DNA from: Myxococcus fulvus
Lineage (GTDB): Bacteria > Myxococcota > Myxococcia > Myxococcales > Myxococcaceae
Direction: 5' to 3'
Length of the DNA stretch: 64,000 bases
NCBI RefSeq assembly: GCF_900111765.1
Contig: NZ_FOIB01000008.1
Coordinates: 1-64,000 of the forward strand
This document shows, piece by piece, positions 27,194-37,200 of this stretch. How positions within the stretch are numbered: the stretch's first letter is position 1; each line of letters begins with the position of its first letter. Position numbers and translations under genes: made by a program. The notes below the pieces were generated by a model. It had not been told where the DNA came from. It made no database searches and saw only the letters and a program-made list of their open reading frames with translations.

Positions 27194-28459
27194 TTACGGC
27201 TGGCCCAGCAGCGCGCGGCAGCCCGCGTCGTTCATGTTCCAGTTCACGCGGCCCATCTCGAAGCCATCCATGAGGCAGGTGACGTTGAGGTTGGTCTTGA
27301 CGGTGAAGTCGGTGGGGCCCGGGTTGTACTGGATGTACTGGACCTCGTTGCGCTCCAGGATGAGCTTCTCGTAGTTGGCGCGCATGGTGAAGATGGAGTT
27401 GGTCTGGTTGGAGACCTGGCCGTTGACCGGCGTGGTGTAGCGGCGCACCTCGTTGAACAGCTCGTCCTGGAGGCGGGCCTGGACGGCGTTCACGACGTTG
27501 ATGAAGTTGGCGTCATTGGGCGCGGTGGGGCCCCACTGGCCGTTGCTGCCGAGGTACTCGATGCGGATGCCGCACGCGTTCTCGGCGGAACACGTCACCA
27601 GGCGCTCGAAGAAGGCGCGAACCTCGATGTCCACGCAGGAGCTCAGGTGGAAGGCGGCGAAGGCGCTGGCCTGCTCGAACAGCGAGCGCCAGTTCACCGT
27701 GAAGCGCGCCTGACGGGTGAGGTTGTGCGTCTTGATGTCCCAGTCGATCTGCGCCGTCATGATGTTGTCCCACTGGGCGCCGGTGGCCATCAGCGCGCGC
27801 AGCTGCGGCGTCCAGCCGGGCAGGGTGGTCGCCTGGAAGGCGATGTCCTGCGCCACCACGCTGCCGCTGACGGCGGGCAGCGTGTTGAACTTGTACATCA
27901 CGTTGGTGTTGATGTCGTACGGCTGGGACGGGTCCAGGTGCGTGAAGCACACGGGGACGCGCACCTCGCGGCCGTTGACGACGAGGATCTCGAAGTCACA
28001 GTCGACTTCCACGCGGCCGTTGACGGGCGCGTAACCGGACAGCACGAACTGCGTGGTGGAGCGGTTGGCCGGCGCCGGGGCGATCTGGAAGCCCAGGTTG
28101 GCGGCCTCCTGGGACAGCCGGTTGAGCGCGCCCAAATCACTGGTGGTGGAGAACGAGCCACCCAGGTTCGCCAGCTCCAGGCCCGCGAAGTAGCCGAAGA
28201 TGGGGGTGAAGGAGGTGATCTGGAAGCGGGGGATGGGGTTGGTCGTCTGGGGCGACTGGACGGCCACGCCGCCGCGGCGCGGGACGTAATAGACGAGGTT
28301 GTTGTTGTCCGTGTCACCCAGCAGCGTGAACGAGTCCTGCACCGTGGGGGAGAAGTACTGCGACATGGGCTTGGCGGACGGAGACATCGGCGCCGCGAGG
28401 GCCTGCGCCGCGGTGAGCGAGAGCGCCGCGGCCGCGGTGGTGGCGAGAAGCTTCTTCAT
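27194..28459 (-). CDS. Secreted protein of unknown function
   Basis: This 421-residue exported protein has a signal peptide (KKLLATTAAAALSLTAAQALA). The mature part is rich in Asn, Thr, Phe and Tyr (TDNNNLVYYVPRRGGVAV, GFQIAPAPANRSTTQFV) and contains about six cysteines, including CVDIEV and CSAENACG. It resembles a beta-rich extracellular protein but matches no family I know. The ATG at 28459 has AAGGA nine bases upstream; a second in-frame ATG three codons earlier is too close to that site. It is the first gene of the minus-strand series and is expected to be transcribed from the 28460-28800 region. Confidence 0.78.
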   Translation of the reverse strand: MKKLLATTAAAALSLTAAQALAAPMSPSAKPMSQYFSPTVQDSFTLLGDTDNNNLVYYVPRRGGVAVQSPQTTNPIPRFQITSFTPIFGYFAGLELANLGGSFSTTSDLGALNRLSQEAANLGFQIAPAPANRSTTQFVLSGYAPVNGRVEVDCDFEILVVNGREVRVPVCFTHLDPSQPYDINTNVMYKFNTLPAVSGSVVAQDIAFQATTLPGWTPQLRALMATGAQWDNIMTAQIDWDIKTHNLTRQARFTVNWRSLFEQASAFAAFHLSSCVDIEVRAFFERLVTCSAENACGIRIEYLGSNGQWGPTAPNDANFINVVNAVQARLQDELFNEVRRYTTPVNGQVSNQTNSIFTMRANYEKLILERNEVQYIQYNPGPTDFTVKTNLNVTCLMDGFEMGRVNWNMNDAGCRALLGQP

Positions 28460-29288
28460 GGATTGCATTCCTTTTGCGTGGCGTGAGGAATAGAGGGCGC
28501 ACCCGTCCCGTGCCTGCGTGCCATTGGCGCGCAAGCCGCGTGTTGGCGTCGCGGTCACCTGCTCGTCACCGAGCGGGCACCGAAGCCGGTTCAAGTGCTG
28601 TGTGGCTGGCTCCCCCCTGTTGTCCAGACGGGGTGCTGCCTCCTGGACAAAACCATCCTACCGATTGCGGGTGTGACTGCCAGTGCGGGTCAGGCTAAAG
28701 CGACTTTGTCGTTCAATGTTGTCTTGTCAGTGAAATCCAGTTTGATTTTGTTTGGGGTTCCCGAGGGGTCAACGCGAGCCTGGGGCTGGATACGTCACGC
28801 GCGCGTGAAGTCTGTCGTTCTGATGCAAGTGCTTGGATGAGATGTCTGCGTGGAAACCGCACGTCGGTGCGCGTCGTGTCCTTCCTGGCAGGGACGTGGG
28901 ACGGCGTCCGGGCGGCGGGGCCACCGGGGCCGCTGGGAGCGGAAGTGTCCCGTCCTGCTGCGCCCGGCTGGAGACCGTGGGAGCGGCCCGCGCTGTGCGT
29001 GTGACGGCCTGGGACTCGGTGAGGCGCCGGTCGCGGTTACCTGCCGGCGATGAAACGGGGATGAGGGCGTGAGTCCTTCACCACCCGTACGAGTGCGGGG
29101 AGTGTCTCGACATGAGGACGTGCAACAGAATCCCGTTGGCGGGAAGTGTCCGGTACACTCCACGGCCAATGCAGTGGGTCACCTCACCGGTGCGCTTGCG
29201 CGGGACACGTGCCATGGACGGCTCTGGTTCCTTTCCTTCGTTCGCTGTTCACCGTGCCGGGGACACCCGCTCACGCGTGCGGGAGTCG
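28460..29288. other. 829-base gene-free divergent region
   Basis: This region lies between the divergent genes at 28459 (minus) and 29289 (plus). Codon bias is weak in every frame. Bases 28690-28765 are AT-rich for this genome and are the likeliest site for promoters. A perfect 8-base inverted repeat lies at 28620-28650. I see no convincing gene, RNA or mobile element. Confidence 0.5.
28620..28650. repeat. Perfect inverted repeat TTGTCCAG-N15-CTGGACAA
   Basis: The arms are 28620-28627 and 28643-28650. There is no T-run after either arm, so an operator or RNA hairpin is more likely than a terminator. It lies about 160 bases upstream of the minus-strand gene. Confidence 0.4.
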
Positions 29289-30728
29289 ATGGCGCACAAG
29301 TTCCCGCACTTCGTGCCGGTGGCGCGTCAGGCGCTGTCCGTGCTGGTGGGGGCGTGCGACGGCTGGCAGCGGACCTTCCCGGCGAGCCAGGTGTCGGACG
29401 TGGTGCCGGAGCTGACGTCGTGGGAGCGCTTCCTCTCCACCGAGCCTCGCTCGCGCCGCGTCATGATGACGGTGCAGCCGCTGGGCCTCGACACCCGGGA
29501 TGGAGGGTGGGTGTCCGCGCTGCTCGCCCAGGTGGCCCGCTGGCACGTGGGCACGCGGGGACGTCGGCACAACCAGCCCACGGATGTCTGGCTGGCGGGG
29601 CTGGGGCGCATGGGCCTGGATGCCCGTCAGCGCGTCGCGGATGACGGGGTGCTCACCGTGGCCGTCACCGTGCCCGGCGGCGGCTTCCGGGTGGCCCGGC
29701 TCCCCCTGGTGGACACGTCGCTCACCTCCCGGGCGGTGGCGGCGCTCCTCGAGTCCCGCGCTCCCTGCTCGCTCTCCGAGGCGCGCCGCGACGGGCTGCA
29801 TCCCCAGGTGGTGGTGGACGCCGCGGGCCACGGCGACAGCGCCTGGACGTCGCACCTCCTGACGACGAGCGCCTGGCTGGGGGCGCGGGTGGAGCGGACC
29901 ACGGGCTCGCTGGAGCTGGCGTTCGACCACCTGGTGATGGACGGCACGGCGATGATGGAGGTGTCGCGGGCGATTGCCTCCGCGCTGCCTCGCGGGCCGC
30001 ATGGCGGCGACGGCGGGGAGTGGCTGACGGGACCGGACGACCCTTCACCGCTGTTGCGCGTGGAGCTGCCCGAACAGCTCGACTTCCGCAGCCTGGCGTG
30101 CGCGGTGCTGGGCGCGCTGGGGCGCTCCCATGGGGGGCTGTTGCGCACGGACAACCCGACGATGCTGGTGCCGGTGTTGCCGGACGCGCCCCTGTCGGTG
30201 CCACGGCCCTGGCGGCGCATCCGCATCGCGGTGATTCCCTCCCTCACCCGCGACGGCCCGGTGACGCCCGCGCGGGTCTCCCAGCTGCTCGAGCACACCC
30301 GGACGGAGGGCGGCGTGCTGGAGGACATCTTCTCCACGCTGTACTCGCCGTCGCTGCCCTGGTGGATGCCGTCGCTCACCACGCACGGCTTCGCCTACAC
30401 GCCGGGGCTGCGGCAGGTGGCCTCCGCGCTGTGCGGCAACGCGCTCCTGTCGAAGATCACCCTCGAGGTGGAGGACGAGGCCGCGCTGGAGCGGCACGCG
30501 CCCATCCACTTCAACACCATGCGGCCGCTGCCCGCCGTGGGCGGCGGGGTGGCACTGTGCGTCACGGAGGTGCTCTGCGTGACGCGCAAAGGCGTGCGCA
30601 AGCGGTTCTTCGGCGCTATCGCTGGCAGCGGTCCCTTCACCGCCCGGGAGCGGCTCATCGCCTTCCGAACCGAGCTCGAGCGCGAATTCCCCCCGAGGAT
30701 GCGTTCCGTCACGCGCCCTTCCCCCTGA
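29289..30728 (+). CDS. Putative CAT-fold acyltransferase-like protein
   Basis: This 479-residue protein has no signal peptide. Near residue 215 it carries FDHLVMDGTAMMEVSRAI, which closely fits the DHRxxDG active-site motif of the chloramphenicol acetyltransferase/dihydrolipoyl acyltransferase superfamily (H-x-x-x-D-G). FHIHFNTM-like and GxGxxF-type segments elsewhere are not diagnostic. I chose the ATG at 29289 because codons before it (29214-29288) have many T-ending third positions, unlike the rest. The hydrolase gene at 30768 follows 39 bases later on the same strand. Substrate and true family are unknown; an ester- or thioester-transferring enzyme in lipid metabolism is a guess from the neighbours. 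Confidence 0.65.
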   Translation: MAHKFPHFVPVARQALSVLVGACDGWQRTFPASQVSDVVPELTSWERFLSTEPRSRRVMMTVQPLGLDTRDGGWVSALLAQVARWHVGTRGRRHNQPTDVWLAGLGRMGLDARQRVADDGVLTVAVTVPGGGFRVARLPLVDTSLTSRAVAALLESRAPCSLSEARRDGLHPQVVVDAAGHGDSAWTSHLLTTSAWLGARVERTTGSLELAFDHLVMDGTAMMEVSRAIASALPRGPHGGDGGEWLTGPDDPSPLLRVELPEQLDFRSLACAVLGALGRSHGGLLRTDNPTMLVPVLPDAPLSVPRPWRRIRIAVIPSLTRDGPVTPARVSQLLEHTRTEGGVLEDIFSTLYSPSLPWWMPSLTTHGFAYTPGLRQVASALCGNALLSKITLEVEDEAALERHAPIHFNTMRPLPAVGGGVALCVTEVLCVTRKGVRKRFFGAIAGSGPFTARERLIAFRTELEREFPPRMRSVTRPSP

Positions 30729-30767
30729 CCCGCCGTCCCCCTTGCGGCGCACGAGAATCCCCCACTC

Positions 30768-31607
30768 ATGGTCAATCCCCCCGAGCCCGGTCGCATCATC
30801 CCGAGACCGCACCTGAAGTTTCACTTCGATGCCACCTTCCCCCGAATCTGGCACCACAACGGCCTGGGCTCGACGCACCTGTGGAACGGTCTCAACCTGC
30901 TCTTCCCCCAGGGCGAGCGCTTCTTCGTGCGCAGCGTCAACCACTACCTCCCCGCGCTGGCCGACGCCCCGGAGCTGCGCGCGCAGGTGAAGACGTTCTT
31001 CGCCCAGGAGGGCCAGCACGCCCGCGAGCACCAGGACTACATCGAGCTGCTGGAGTCACAGGGCTACGTCATCACCGGCTTCATGAAGGCGTACCAGCGC
31101 ATCGTCTGGGGCTTCATCGACAAGTACTTCCCGGCCCCCCTGCGGCTGGCCATCACCGCCGCGCTGGAGCACTACACGGCCATCATGGGGGAGAACACGC
31201 TGACGCTCGGCGTGTTCAAGGACGGCCACCCCGCGATGCGCCAGCTCATCGAGTGGCACGCCGCCGAGGAGATTGAGCACAAGGCCGTGGCCTTCGACGT
31301 GCTGCGCAAGGTGGCGCCGGGTTACGGCCTGCGCGTGACGGGGATGTTCGCGGGCATCATCGCGCTGTTCGGCCTGTGGTTCGCGGCCACCGTCACGCTG
31401 CTGCGGCAGGAGCCGGGCCTGGGGTGGGGGGGCATCTGGCGCGAGCTGCGGCGCGCGCACCAGAAGGACCCGGTGCTGGTGCGGGTGCTCTGGCGTGGGC
31501 TCAAGGAGTACCTGCGGCCGTCGTTCCACCCGCTCGACAACGACAACCTGCACCTGGCGCGGGCCCACCTGGACTCGCTCGACGTGCCCCGGGCGGAGGC
31601 CGCCTGA
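30768..31607 (+). CDS. Predicted metal-dependent hydrolase, PF10118 family
   Basis: This 279-residue protein matches the Metal_hydrol/COG3687 family, which has a ferritin-like di-metal helical core. Conserved ligands are visible in FFAQEGQHAREHQDY (near residues 76-90) and IEWHAAEEIEHKAVAFDVL (near 160-180), with an additional ALEHYTAIMGEN helix between them. A hydrophobic segment near residues 195-215 (VTGMFAGIIALFGLWFAATV) suggests membrane association. The family is found near lipid-metabolism genes, but its reaction is not proven. The next gene starts 11 bases after the stop. Confidence 0.85.
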   Translation: MVNPPEPGRIIPRPHLKFHFDATFPRIWHHNGLGSTHLWNGLNLLFPQGERFFVRSVNHYLPALADAPELRAQVKTFFAQEGQHAREHQDYIELLESQGYVITGFMKAYQRIVWGFIDKYFPAPLRLAITAALEHYTAIMGENTLTLGVFKDGHPAMRQLIEWHAAEEIEHKAVAFDVLRKVAPGYGLRVTGMFAGIIALFGLWFAATVTLLRQEPGLGWGGIWRELRRAHQKDPVLVRVLWRGLKEYLRPSFHPLDNDNLHLARAHLDSLDVPRAEAA

Positions 31608-31618
31608 GCGGACCCGTC

Positions 31619-32878
31619 GTGGCACCGCGGCTCGCCGTCCTCTCCGTGCTGTTGGCGCCGATGGGGGCGGGGGCCTTCTGGGTGAAGGACCACGAGGCCC
31701 TGACGCGGGTCGCCATCGAGCGGGCGACCCAGATGTCGCCGGGCCTGGAGAAGCACCGTGACGCGGTGCTGCACGGGGCGACGGCGGAGGACCTCAACCT
31801 CCACGTGAAGTGGACCGGGTGGCACCACTACTTCCGGCCGGAGGGGCGGGTGGACTCGGGGCCTCGCGATGGCTCGGCGGCGCGGGTGCGCAAGCTGTGG
31901 GCGGAGGCGCTGGACGCGGCGCGTGGGGGAGACCTGGCGCGCGCGTGGGACAGGGCCGGACACCTGGCGCACCACATCCAGGACGTGGCCTCGCCGCCGC
32001 ACGTGGTGCCGGTGAGCCATGGCCTCGCGGACGGCTTCGAGGGCTGGGGCCTGCGCGACGTGCTGGAGCGGCTCCCCCCGCGCGAGGTGGCGCCGATGTC
32101 CGGGCCCGACGCGCAGCTGGCGCTGGCGCGGGAGACCCTGGAGGTGGTGCGCACGCAATCGCTGCGCGCCGAGGATGGGACGCTGCTTGCCTGGCGTACG
32201 TTCTGGGTGGAGCCGGACGCGGCGCTGCCAGGTGCGTTCGGTGTGTATGGCGATTCCGGGAATGCCTTTGGACAGGTGAAGGGTGTCTCGCCGGAGGCCT
32301 TTGATGTGTTCATGGCGGACCGGGCCGCCGCGGCGATTGCCTATACCCAGTCATTCCTCACCTGGGCGGCTCAACGCTTCCAGGAGGTCGCCGAGCCCGG
32401 CGCCGTCTGGGTTTCGACCGGTGACTACAGCCCCGCGCCGGAGCTGTCCTTCCAGTTGCTGGGAGGCATGACCCGAGACGCGCGAGGCGGCGCGCCCGTC
32501 GCCGGGCTTCGCGCGGGGCTGCCGCTTCCATACGCGTCGCGGTTGTCCTTCGAGTGGATGCGGGGCGTGGGGCTGGGACGTCGTCCCTTGGCGACGGGCG
32601 GCTTCGGCCTGTCGCTGTCGTCGCCGCCCTTGTGGGCGTGGCGGCCGACGTACGCGGTGGGCGTGGACGTGCGGGCCTCGCTGGGGGCGGGCGTGTTCTC
32701 GTGGGAGGGGGGCGCGCGCTTCGGTGTGCCCGTGGGCCTGCGGGCCCAGGCGGCGCTGGGGGCGTTGTTCATCGCGAGCGCGGAGGCGCGCTACCAGGGC
32801 CTGCGCCCGTTCACCGACGACTGGACCCATGGGTTCGTGTGGACACTGGGATTCGGTGCGGCGCTGGGAGACCGCTGA
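31619..32878 (+). CDS. Exported zinc phospholipase C / S1-P1 nuclease-like protein with barrel-like C-terminus
   Basis: This 419-residue exported protein starts with a GTG at 31619, giving a signal peptide (APRLAVLSVLLAPMGAGA) followed by FWVKDHEALT. The N-terminal Trp and His, a later HGATAEDLN, TGWHHYF and AGHLAHHIQDVASPPH fit the tri-zinc site of the phospholipase C/S1-P1 nuclease superfamily. Residues from about 265 on are alternating Gly/aromatic beta-strands (GFGLSLSS, TYAVGVDVRASLGAGVF) resembling an outer-membrane beta-barrel, which is not part of the usual fold. It is probably an outer-membrane or secreted lipase. A weak RBS and an 11-base gap suggest coupling to the PF10118 gene. 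Confidence 0.7.
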   Translation: MAPRLAVLSVLLAPMGAGAFWVKDHEALTRVAIERATQMSPGLEKHRDAVLHGATAEDLNLHVKWTGWHHYFRPEGRVDSGPRDGSAARVRKLWAEALDAARGGDLARAWDRAGHLAHHIQDVASPPHVVPVSHGLADGFEGWGLRDVLERLPPREVAPMSGPDAQLALARETLEVVRTQSLRAEDGTLLAWRTFWVEPDAALPGAFGVYGDSGNAFGQVKGVSPEAFDVFMADRAAAAIAYTQSFLTWAAQRFQEVAEPGAVWVSTGDYSPAPELSFQLLGGMTRDARGGAPVAGLRAGLPLPYASRLSFEWMRGVGLGRRPLATGGFGLSLSSPPLWAWRPTYAVGVDVRASLGAGVFSWEGGARFGVPVGLRAQAALGALFIASAEARYQGLRPFTDDWTHGFVWTLGFGAALGDR

Positions 32879-32964
32879 CCCGATGCCTGCTCGGGAATGA
32901 AACAGGCGGGCTCGCGTTTTCGGCGCGTCCCCCCGAGCACGCCACGGCCCCTGGAGCCGTCGTC

Positions 32965-34128
32965 ATGAAGACCTCGCGTAGGAAGTTCCTGGTGTATTCC
33001 GCCACGGGCGCGTCGCTGCTCGCGCTCGGGCCCGAGTCGTTGGCCGCGCCGAAGAAGGTGGCGAAGAAGCGCATCCTCATCCTGGGAGGCACGGGCTTCC
33101 TCGGGCCCGCCGTGGTGGAGGCCGCGCGGGTGCGTGGCCATTCGCTGACGCTCTTCAACCGCGGCAAGACGCGTCCGGAGCTCTTCCCCGACGTGGAGAA
33201 GCTGCGCGGCGATAGAGACCCCGACAAGGACGAGGGCCTGAAGGCGCTGAAGGGCCGCAAGTGGGACGCGGTGGTGGACACGTCCGGTTACTACCCGCGC
33301 ATGGTGAAGGCGTCGGCGGCGCTGCTGGCGCCGAACGTGAAACAGTATGTCTTCATCTCCAGCGTCTCCGCGTACGCGAGCGACAAGACGCCGGGCGAGG
33401 ACGAGCGCGGCCCCACCGCGACGCTCGCGGACCCCAACGTGGAGACGATGGGCAAGGACTACGAGTTCTACGGCGTGCTCAAGCGCGCGTGCGAGGAGGC
33501 CGCTGAGGCGGCGCTGCCGGGGCGCGTGGCCAACATCCGCCCGGGCTACATCGTCGGGCCGGATGACCGCTCGGACCGCTTCACGTACTGGCCGGTGCGC
33601 TTCGACGAGGGCGGGGAGATGCTGGCCCCTGGCACGCCGAAGGACCCGCTGCAGATCATCGACGTGCGCGACCTGGCCGAGTGGCTGGTGCTGCTCATCG
33701 AGGGCCAGGTGAACGGCGTGTTCAACGCCGTGGGGCCCGCGGAGGCGTGGTCGATGGGGGCGATGCTCGACACCTGTCGCAAGGTGACGGGCAAGGACAC
33801 GAAGGTGACGTGGGTGCCCGCGGAGTTCCTGGAGAAGCAGGGCGAGACGGGCGATGTGCGGCTGCCCATCTACATGCCGCCCACCGGCACCAGCGCGGGC
33901 ACGCACCTGCGCTCCAACGCGAAGGCGGTGAAGGCCGGGCTCAAGTTCCGCCCCGTCGACGTCACCGTCCGCGACACGCTGGCGTACTTCAAGGGCCTGC
34001 CGCAGGAGCGGCGCGACAAGCCGCGCGCGGGCCTGCCACGGGAGCGTGAAGCGGAGCTGCTCGCGCTGTGGCGCAAGGCCCAGGAGGAGGCGAAGCCCGT
34101 GCCCGCAGCTTCCGGCAAGGGCGGGTAA
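32965..34128 (+). CDS. Tat-exported NAD-dependent epimerase/dehydratase-family protein
   Basis: This 387-residue protein has a twin-arginine signal (SRRKFLVYSATGASLLALG) followed by a Rossmann fold. The dinucleotide motif ILILGGTGFLG lies near residues 37-47, and ISSVSAY and YGVLKRACE give the Ser-Tyr-Lys-type triad of extended short-chain dehydrogenases. IRPGYIVGP and IDVRDLAEWL are typical of sugar-nucleotide epimerases and RNA-binding relatives. Most such enzymes are cytosolic, so a Tat signal is notable and implies export with the cofactor bound. The ATG at 32965 has GGAG nine bases upstream. Confidence 0.85.
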   Translation: MKTSRRKFLVYSATGASLLALGPESLAAPKKVAKKRILILGGTGFLGPAVVEAARVRGHSLTLFNRGKTRPELFPDVEKLRGDRDPDKDEGLKALKGRKWDAVVDTSGYYPRMVKASAALLAPNVKQYVFISSVSAYASDKTPGEDERGPTATLADPNVETMGKDYEFYGVLKRACEEAAEAALPGRVANIRPGYIVGPDDRSDRFTYWPVRFDEGGEMLAPGTPKDPLQIIDVRDLAEWLVLLIEGQVNGVFNAVGPAEAWSMGAMLDTCRKVTGKDTKVTWVPAEFLEKQGETGDVRLPIYMPPTGTSAGTHLRSNAKAVKAGLKFRPVDVTVRDTLAYFKGLPQERRDKPRAGLPREREAELLALWRKAQEEAKPVPAASGKGG

Positions 34129-34291
34129 TTCCGGCTCTCCTACGTGCCGCGCCAGCGCTGACGTGTGAGGGGCACCCACCGTGCCCCCTGTCCGTCCGGG
34201 CAGCGAGCGGGCTGGCATGAAGTCTGTGCTCGCCCTCGCGACACACGGTGATAAGGACGCCCCGGCTGTTACCCAGGGCCTACCCTTTCCC

Positions 34292-37200
34292 ATGTCCAGC
34301 ATGCACTTCCTGCGCGGCGCTCCCGTCCTCTCCGAATTCCGGCTCGCCAAGCTGCTCGCGCAGTGCCGCGAGCAGGTGCCCTCCGTGTCGTCCGTCTACG
34401 CGGAGCACGTGCACTTCCTCGACGCCCCGGAGCCCCTGTCCGGTGACGAGCAGGCGATGCTCGGCCGGCTCCTCGAGTATGGCCCCCGGGTCCCCTCGGG
34501 CGAGCGCGCGGGCAGCCTGCTGCTCGTCGTGCCGCGTCCGGGCACCATCTCCCCCTGGTCCTCGAAGGCGACGGACATCGTCCACAACTGCGGCCTGGGC
34601 GCGAAGGTGCGCCGGCTGGAGCGCGGCCTCGCGTACTTCGTCGCGGGTCCCCAGGGGCGTCCGCTGGAGCGCGAGCAGGTGGAGGCGCTCGCGCCGGTGC
34701 TGCACGACCGGATGACGCAGGCGGTGCTCACGCGGATGGAGGACGCGGCCGTGCTGTTCTCCACGCACGAGCCCCGGCCGCTCACCACGGTGGACATCCT
34801 GGGCGGCGGCAAGGGCGCGTTGGACCGGGCCAACCGCGAGCTGGGGCTGGCGCTCGCGGACGATGAAATCGACTACCTGGTGGCGCGCTTCACGGAACTC
34901 TCGCGCAACCCCACGGACGTCGAGCTGATGATGTTCGCGCAGGCCAACAGCGAGCACTGCCGGCACAAGATCTTCAACGCCAGCTGGACGCTGGACGGCA
35001 AGCCACAGGAGCGCTCGCTCTTCCAGGCCATCAAGAACACCTACGCCCAGCACAAGGAAGGCGTGCTGTCCGCCTACAAGGACAACGCGGCCGTCATCGA
35101 GGGCTTCACGGTGGACCGCTTCTTCCCGGACGCGGACACGGGCGAGTGGGGCACGGTGCGCGAGCCGTCCCACATCATGGTGAAGGTGGAGACGCACAAT
35201 CACCCGACGGCGATTTCGCCGTACCCGGGCGCGGCCACCGGCGCGGGCGGAGAGATTCGCGACGAGGGCGCCACCGGTCGCGGCGCGAAGCCGAAGGCGG
35301 GCCTGACGGGCTTCACCGTCAGCCACCTGCGCATCCCCGGCCACGAGCGGCCGTGGGAGCAGCCCTACGGCAAGCCGGACCGCATCGTCTCCGCGCTGGA
35401 CATCATGATCGACGGTCCGCTGGGCGGGGCCGCGTTCAACAACGAGTTCGGCCGGCCCAACCTCGCGGGCTACTTCCGCAGCTTCGAGGCGCAGGTGTCC
35501 ACGCCCGAGGGCGTGGAGGTGCGCGGCTACCACAAGCCCATCATGATCGCCGGCGGCCTGGGCAACATCCGCGCCGAGCACGTGAAGAAGGGCCAGCTGC
35601 AGCCCGGTGACAAGCTCATCGTCCTGGGCGGCCCGGCGATGCTCATCGGCCTGGGCGGCGGCGCGGCGTCCTCCATGGCGCAGGGCGCGAGCGCGGCGGA
35701 CCTCGACTTCGCCTCCGTGCAGCGTGACAACGCGGAGATGGAGCGGCGGTGCCAGCAGGTCATCGACCAGTGCTGCGCGCTGGGCGAGAAGAACCCCATC
35801 CGCTCCATCCACGACGTGGGCGCCGGCGGCCTGTCCAACGCGCTGCCGGAGCTGGCGCACGACAACGCGCTGGGCGGGAAGCTGGAGCTGCGCGCGGTGC
35901 CCAACGCGGAGCCGGGCATGTCGCCGCTCGAAATCTGGTGCAACGAGGCCCAGGAGCGCTACGTGCTGGGCGTGGCGCCCGAGGACCTGGCGCGCTTCAC
36001 CGCGTTCTGCGAGCGCGAGCGCGCGCCCTTCTCGGTGCTGGGCGAGGCGACCGGGTCCCAGGTGCTGAAGCTGTCCGACGAGCGGCTGGGCACGCCGCCC
36101 ATCGACCTGCCGATGGATGTGTTGTTCGGCAAGGCGCCGCGCATGCACCGCGACGCGACGACGCGCGTGCTGGAGCACGCTCCGCTGTCGCTGCCCTCGG
36201 ACCTGAAGTCGATGGCCGAGCGCGTGTTGAGCCACCCGACGGTGGCGGACAAGTCGTTCCTCATCACCATCGGCGACCGCTCGGTGTCGGGGCAGGTGGC
36301 CCGGGACCAGATGGTCGGCCCGTGGCAGGTGCCGGTGGCCGACTGCGCGGTGACGCTGTCCTCGGTGACGAGCACCACGGGCGAGGCGATGTCCATGGGC
36401 GAGCGCACGCCGCTGGCCGTCGTTGACGCGGCGGCCTCCGCGCGCATGGCGGTGGGCGAGGCGCTCACCAACATCGCCGCGGCGCGCATCGGCAAGCTGT
36501 CCGACGTGAAGCTGTCCGCCAACTGGATGGCGGCGGCGGGCAGCCCGGGTGAGGACGCGCAGCTCTACGCCGCGGTGAACGCGGTGGGCATGGAGCTGTG
36601 CCCGGCGCTGGGGTTGACCATCCCCGTGGGCAAGGACTCCATGTCCATGCGCACGGTGTGGCAGGACGGCGGCGAGAAGAAGACCGTGACGTCGCCGGTG
36701 TCGCTCATCATCTCCGCCTTCGCGCCGGTGCTGGACGTGCGCAAGTCGCTCACGCCGCAGCTGGTGGACGTGGAGCTGGACACGCGGCTGGTCTTCGTGG
36801 ACCTGGCGCGAGGGCAGCAGCGGCTGGGCGGCTCCATCCTCGCGCAGACGCACGCGCAGGTGGGCCCCAAGGTCCCCGACGTGGAGGACCCCGCGCTGCT
36901 CGCCGGCTTCTTCTCCGCGGTGCAGGCGCTGAGCTCCGAGGGGCGGCTGCTCGCCTATCACGACCGCTCCGACGGTGGCCTGTGGGCCACGCTGTGCGAG
37001 ATGGCCTTCGCGGGCCGCTGCGGCGTGGACGTGGACCTCTCGAAGCTGGGCTCCGACGCGGTGGCGGCGCTCTTCAACGAGGAGCTGGGCGCGGTGATGC
37101 AGGTCCGCGCGGGCGACGTGGCGCGCGTGTGCGAGGTGTTGGAGCAGCACGGCCTGGGCGTGCACTGCCACGAGCTGGGGCGGCCCTCGCCGAAGCTGGA

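Noticed and set aside
28595..28840. Small open frame in the gene-free region
   Set aside because: Codon bias is unlike neighbouring genes, no ribosome site precedes it, and the translation has no recognisable feature.
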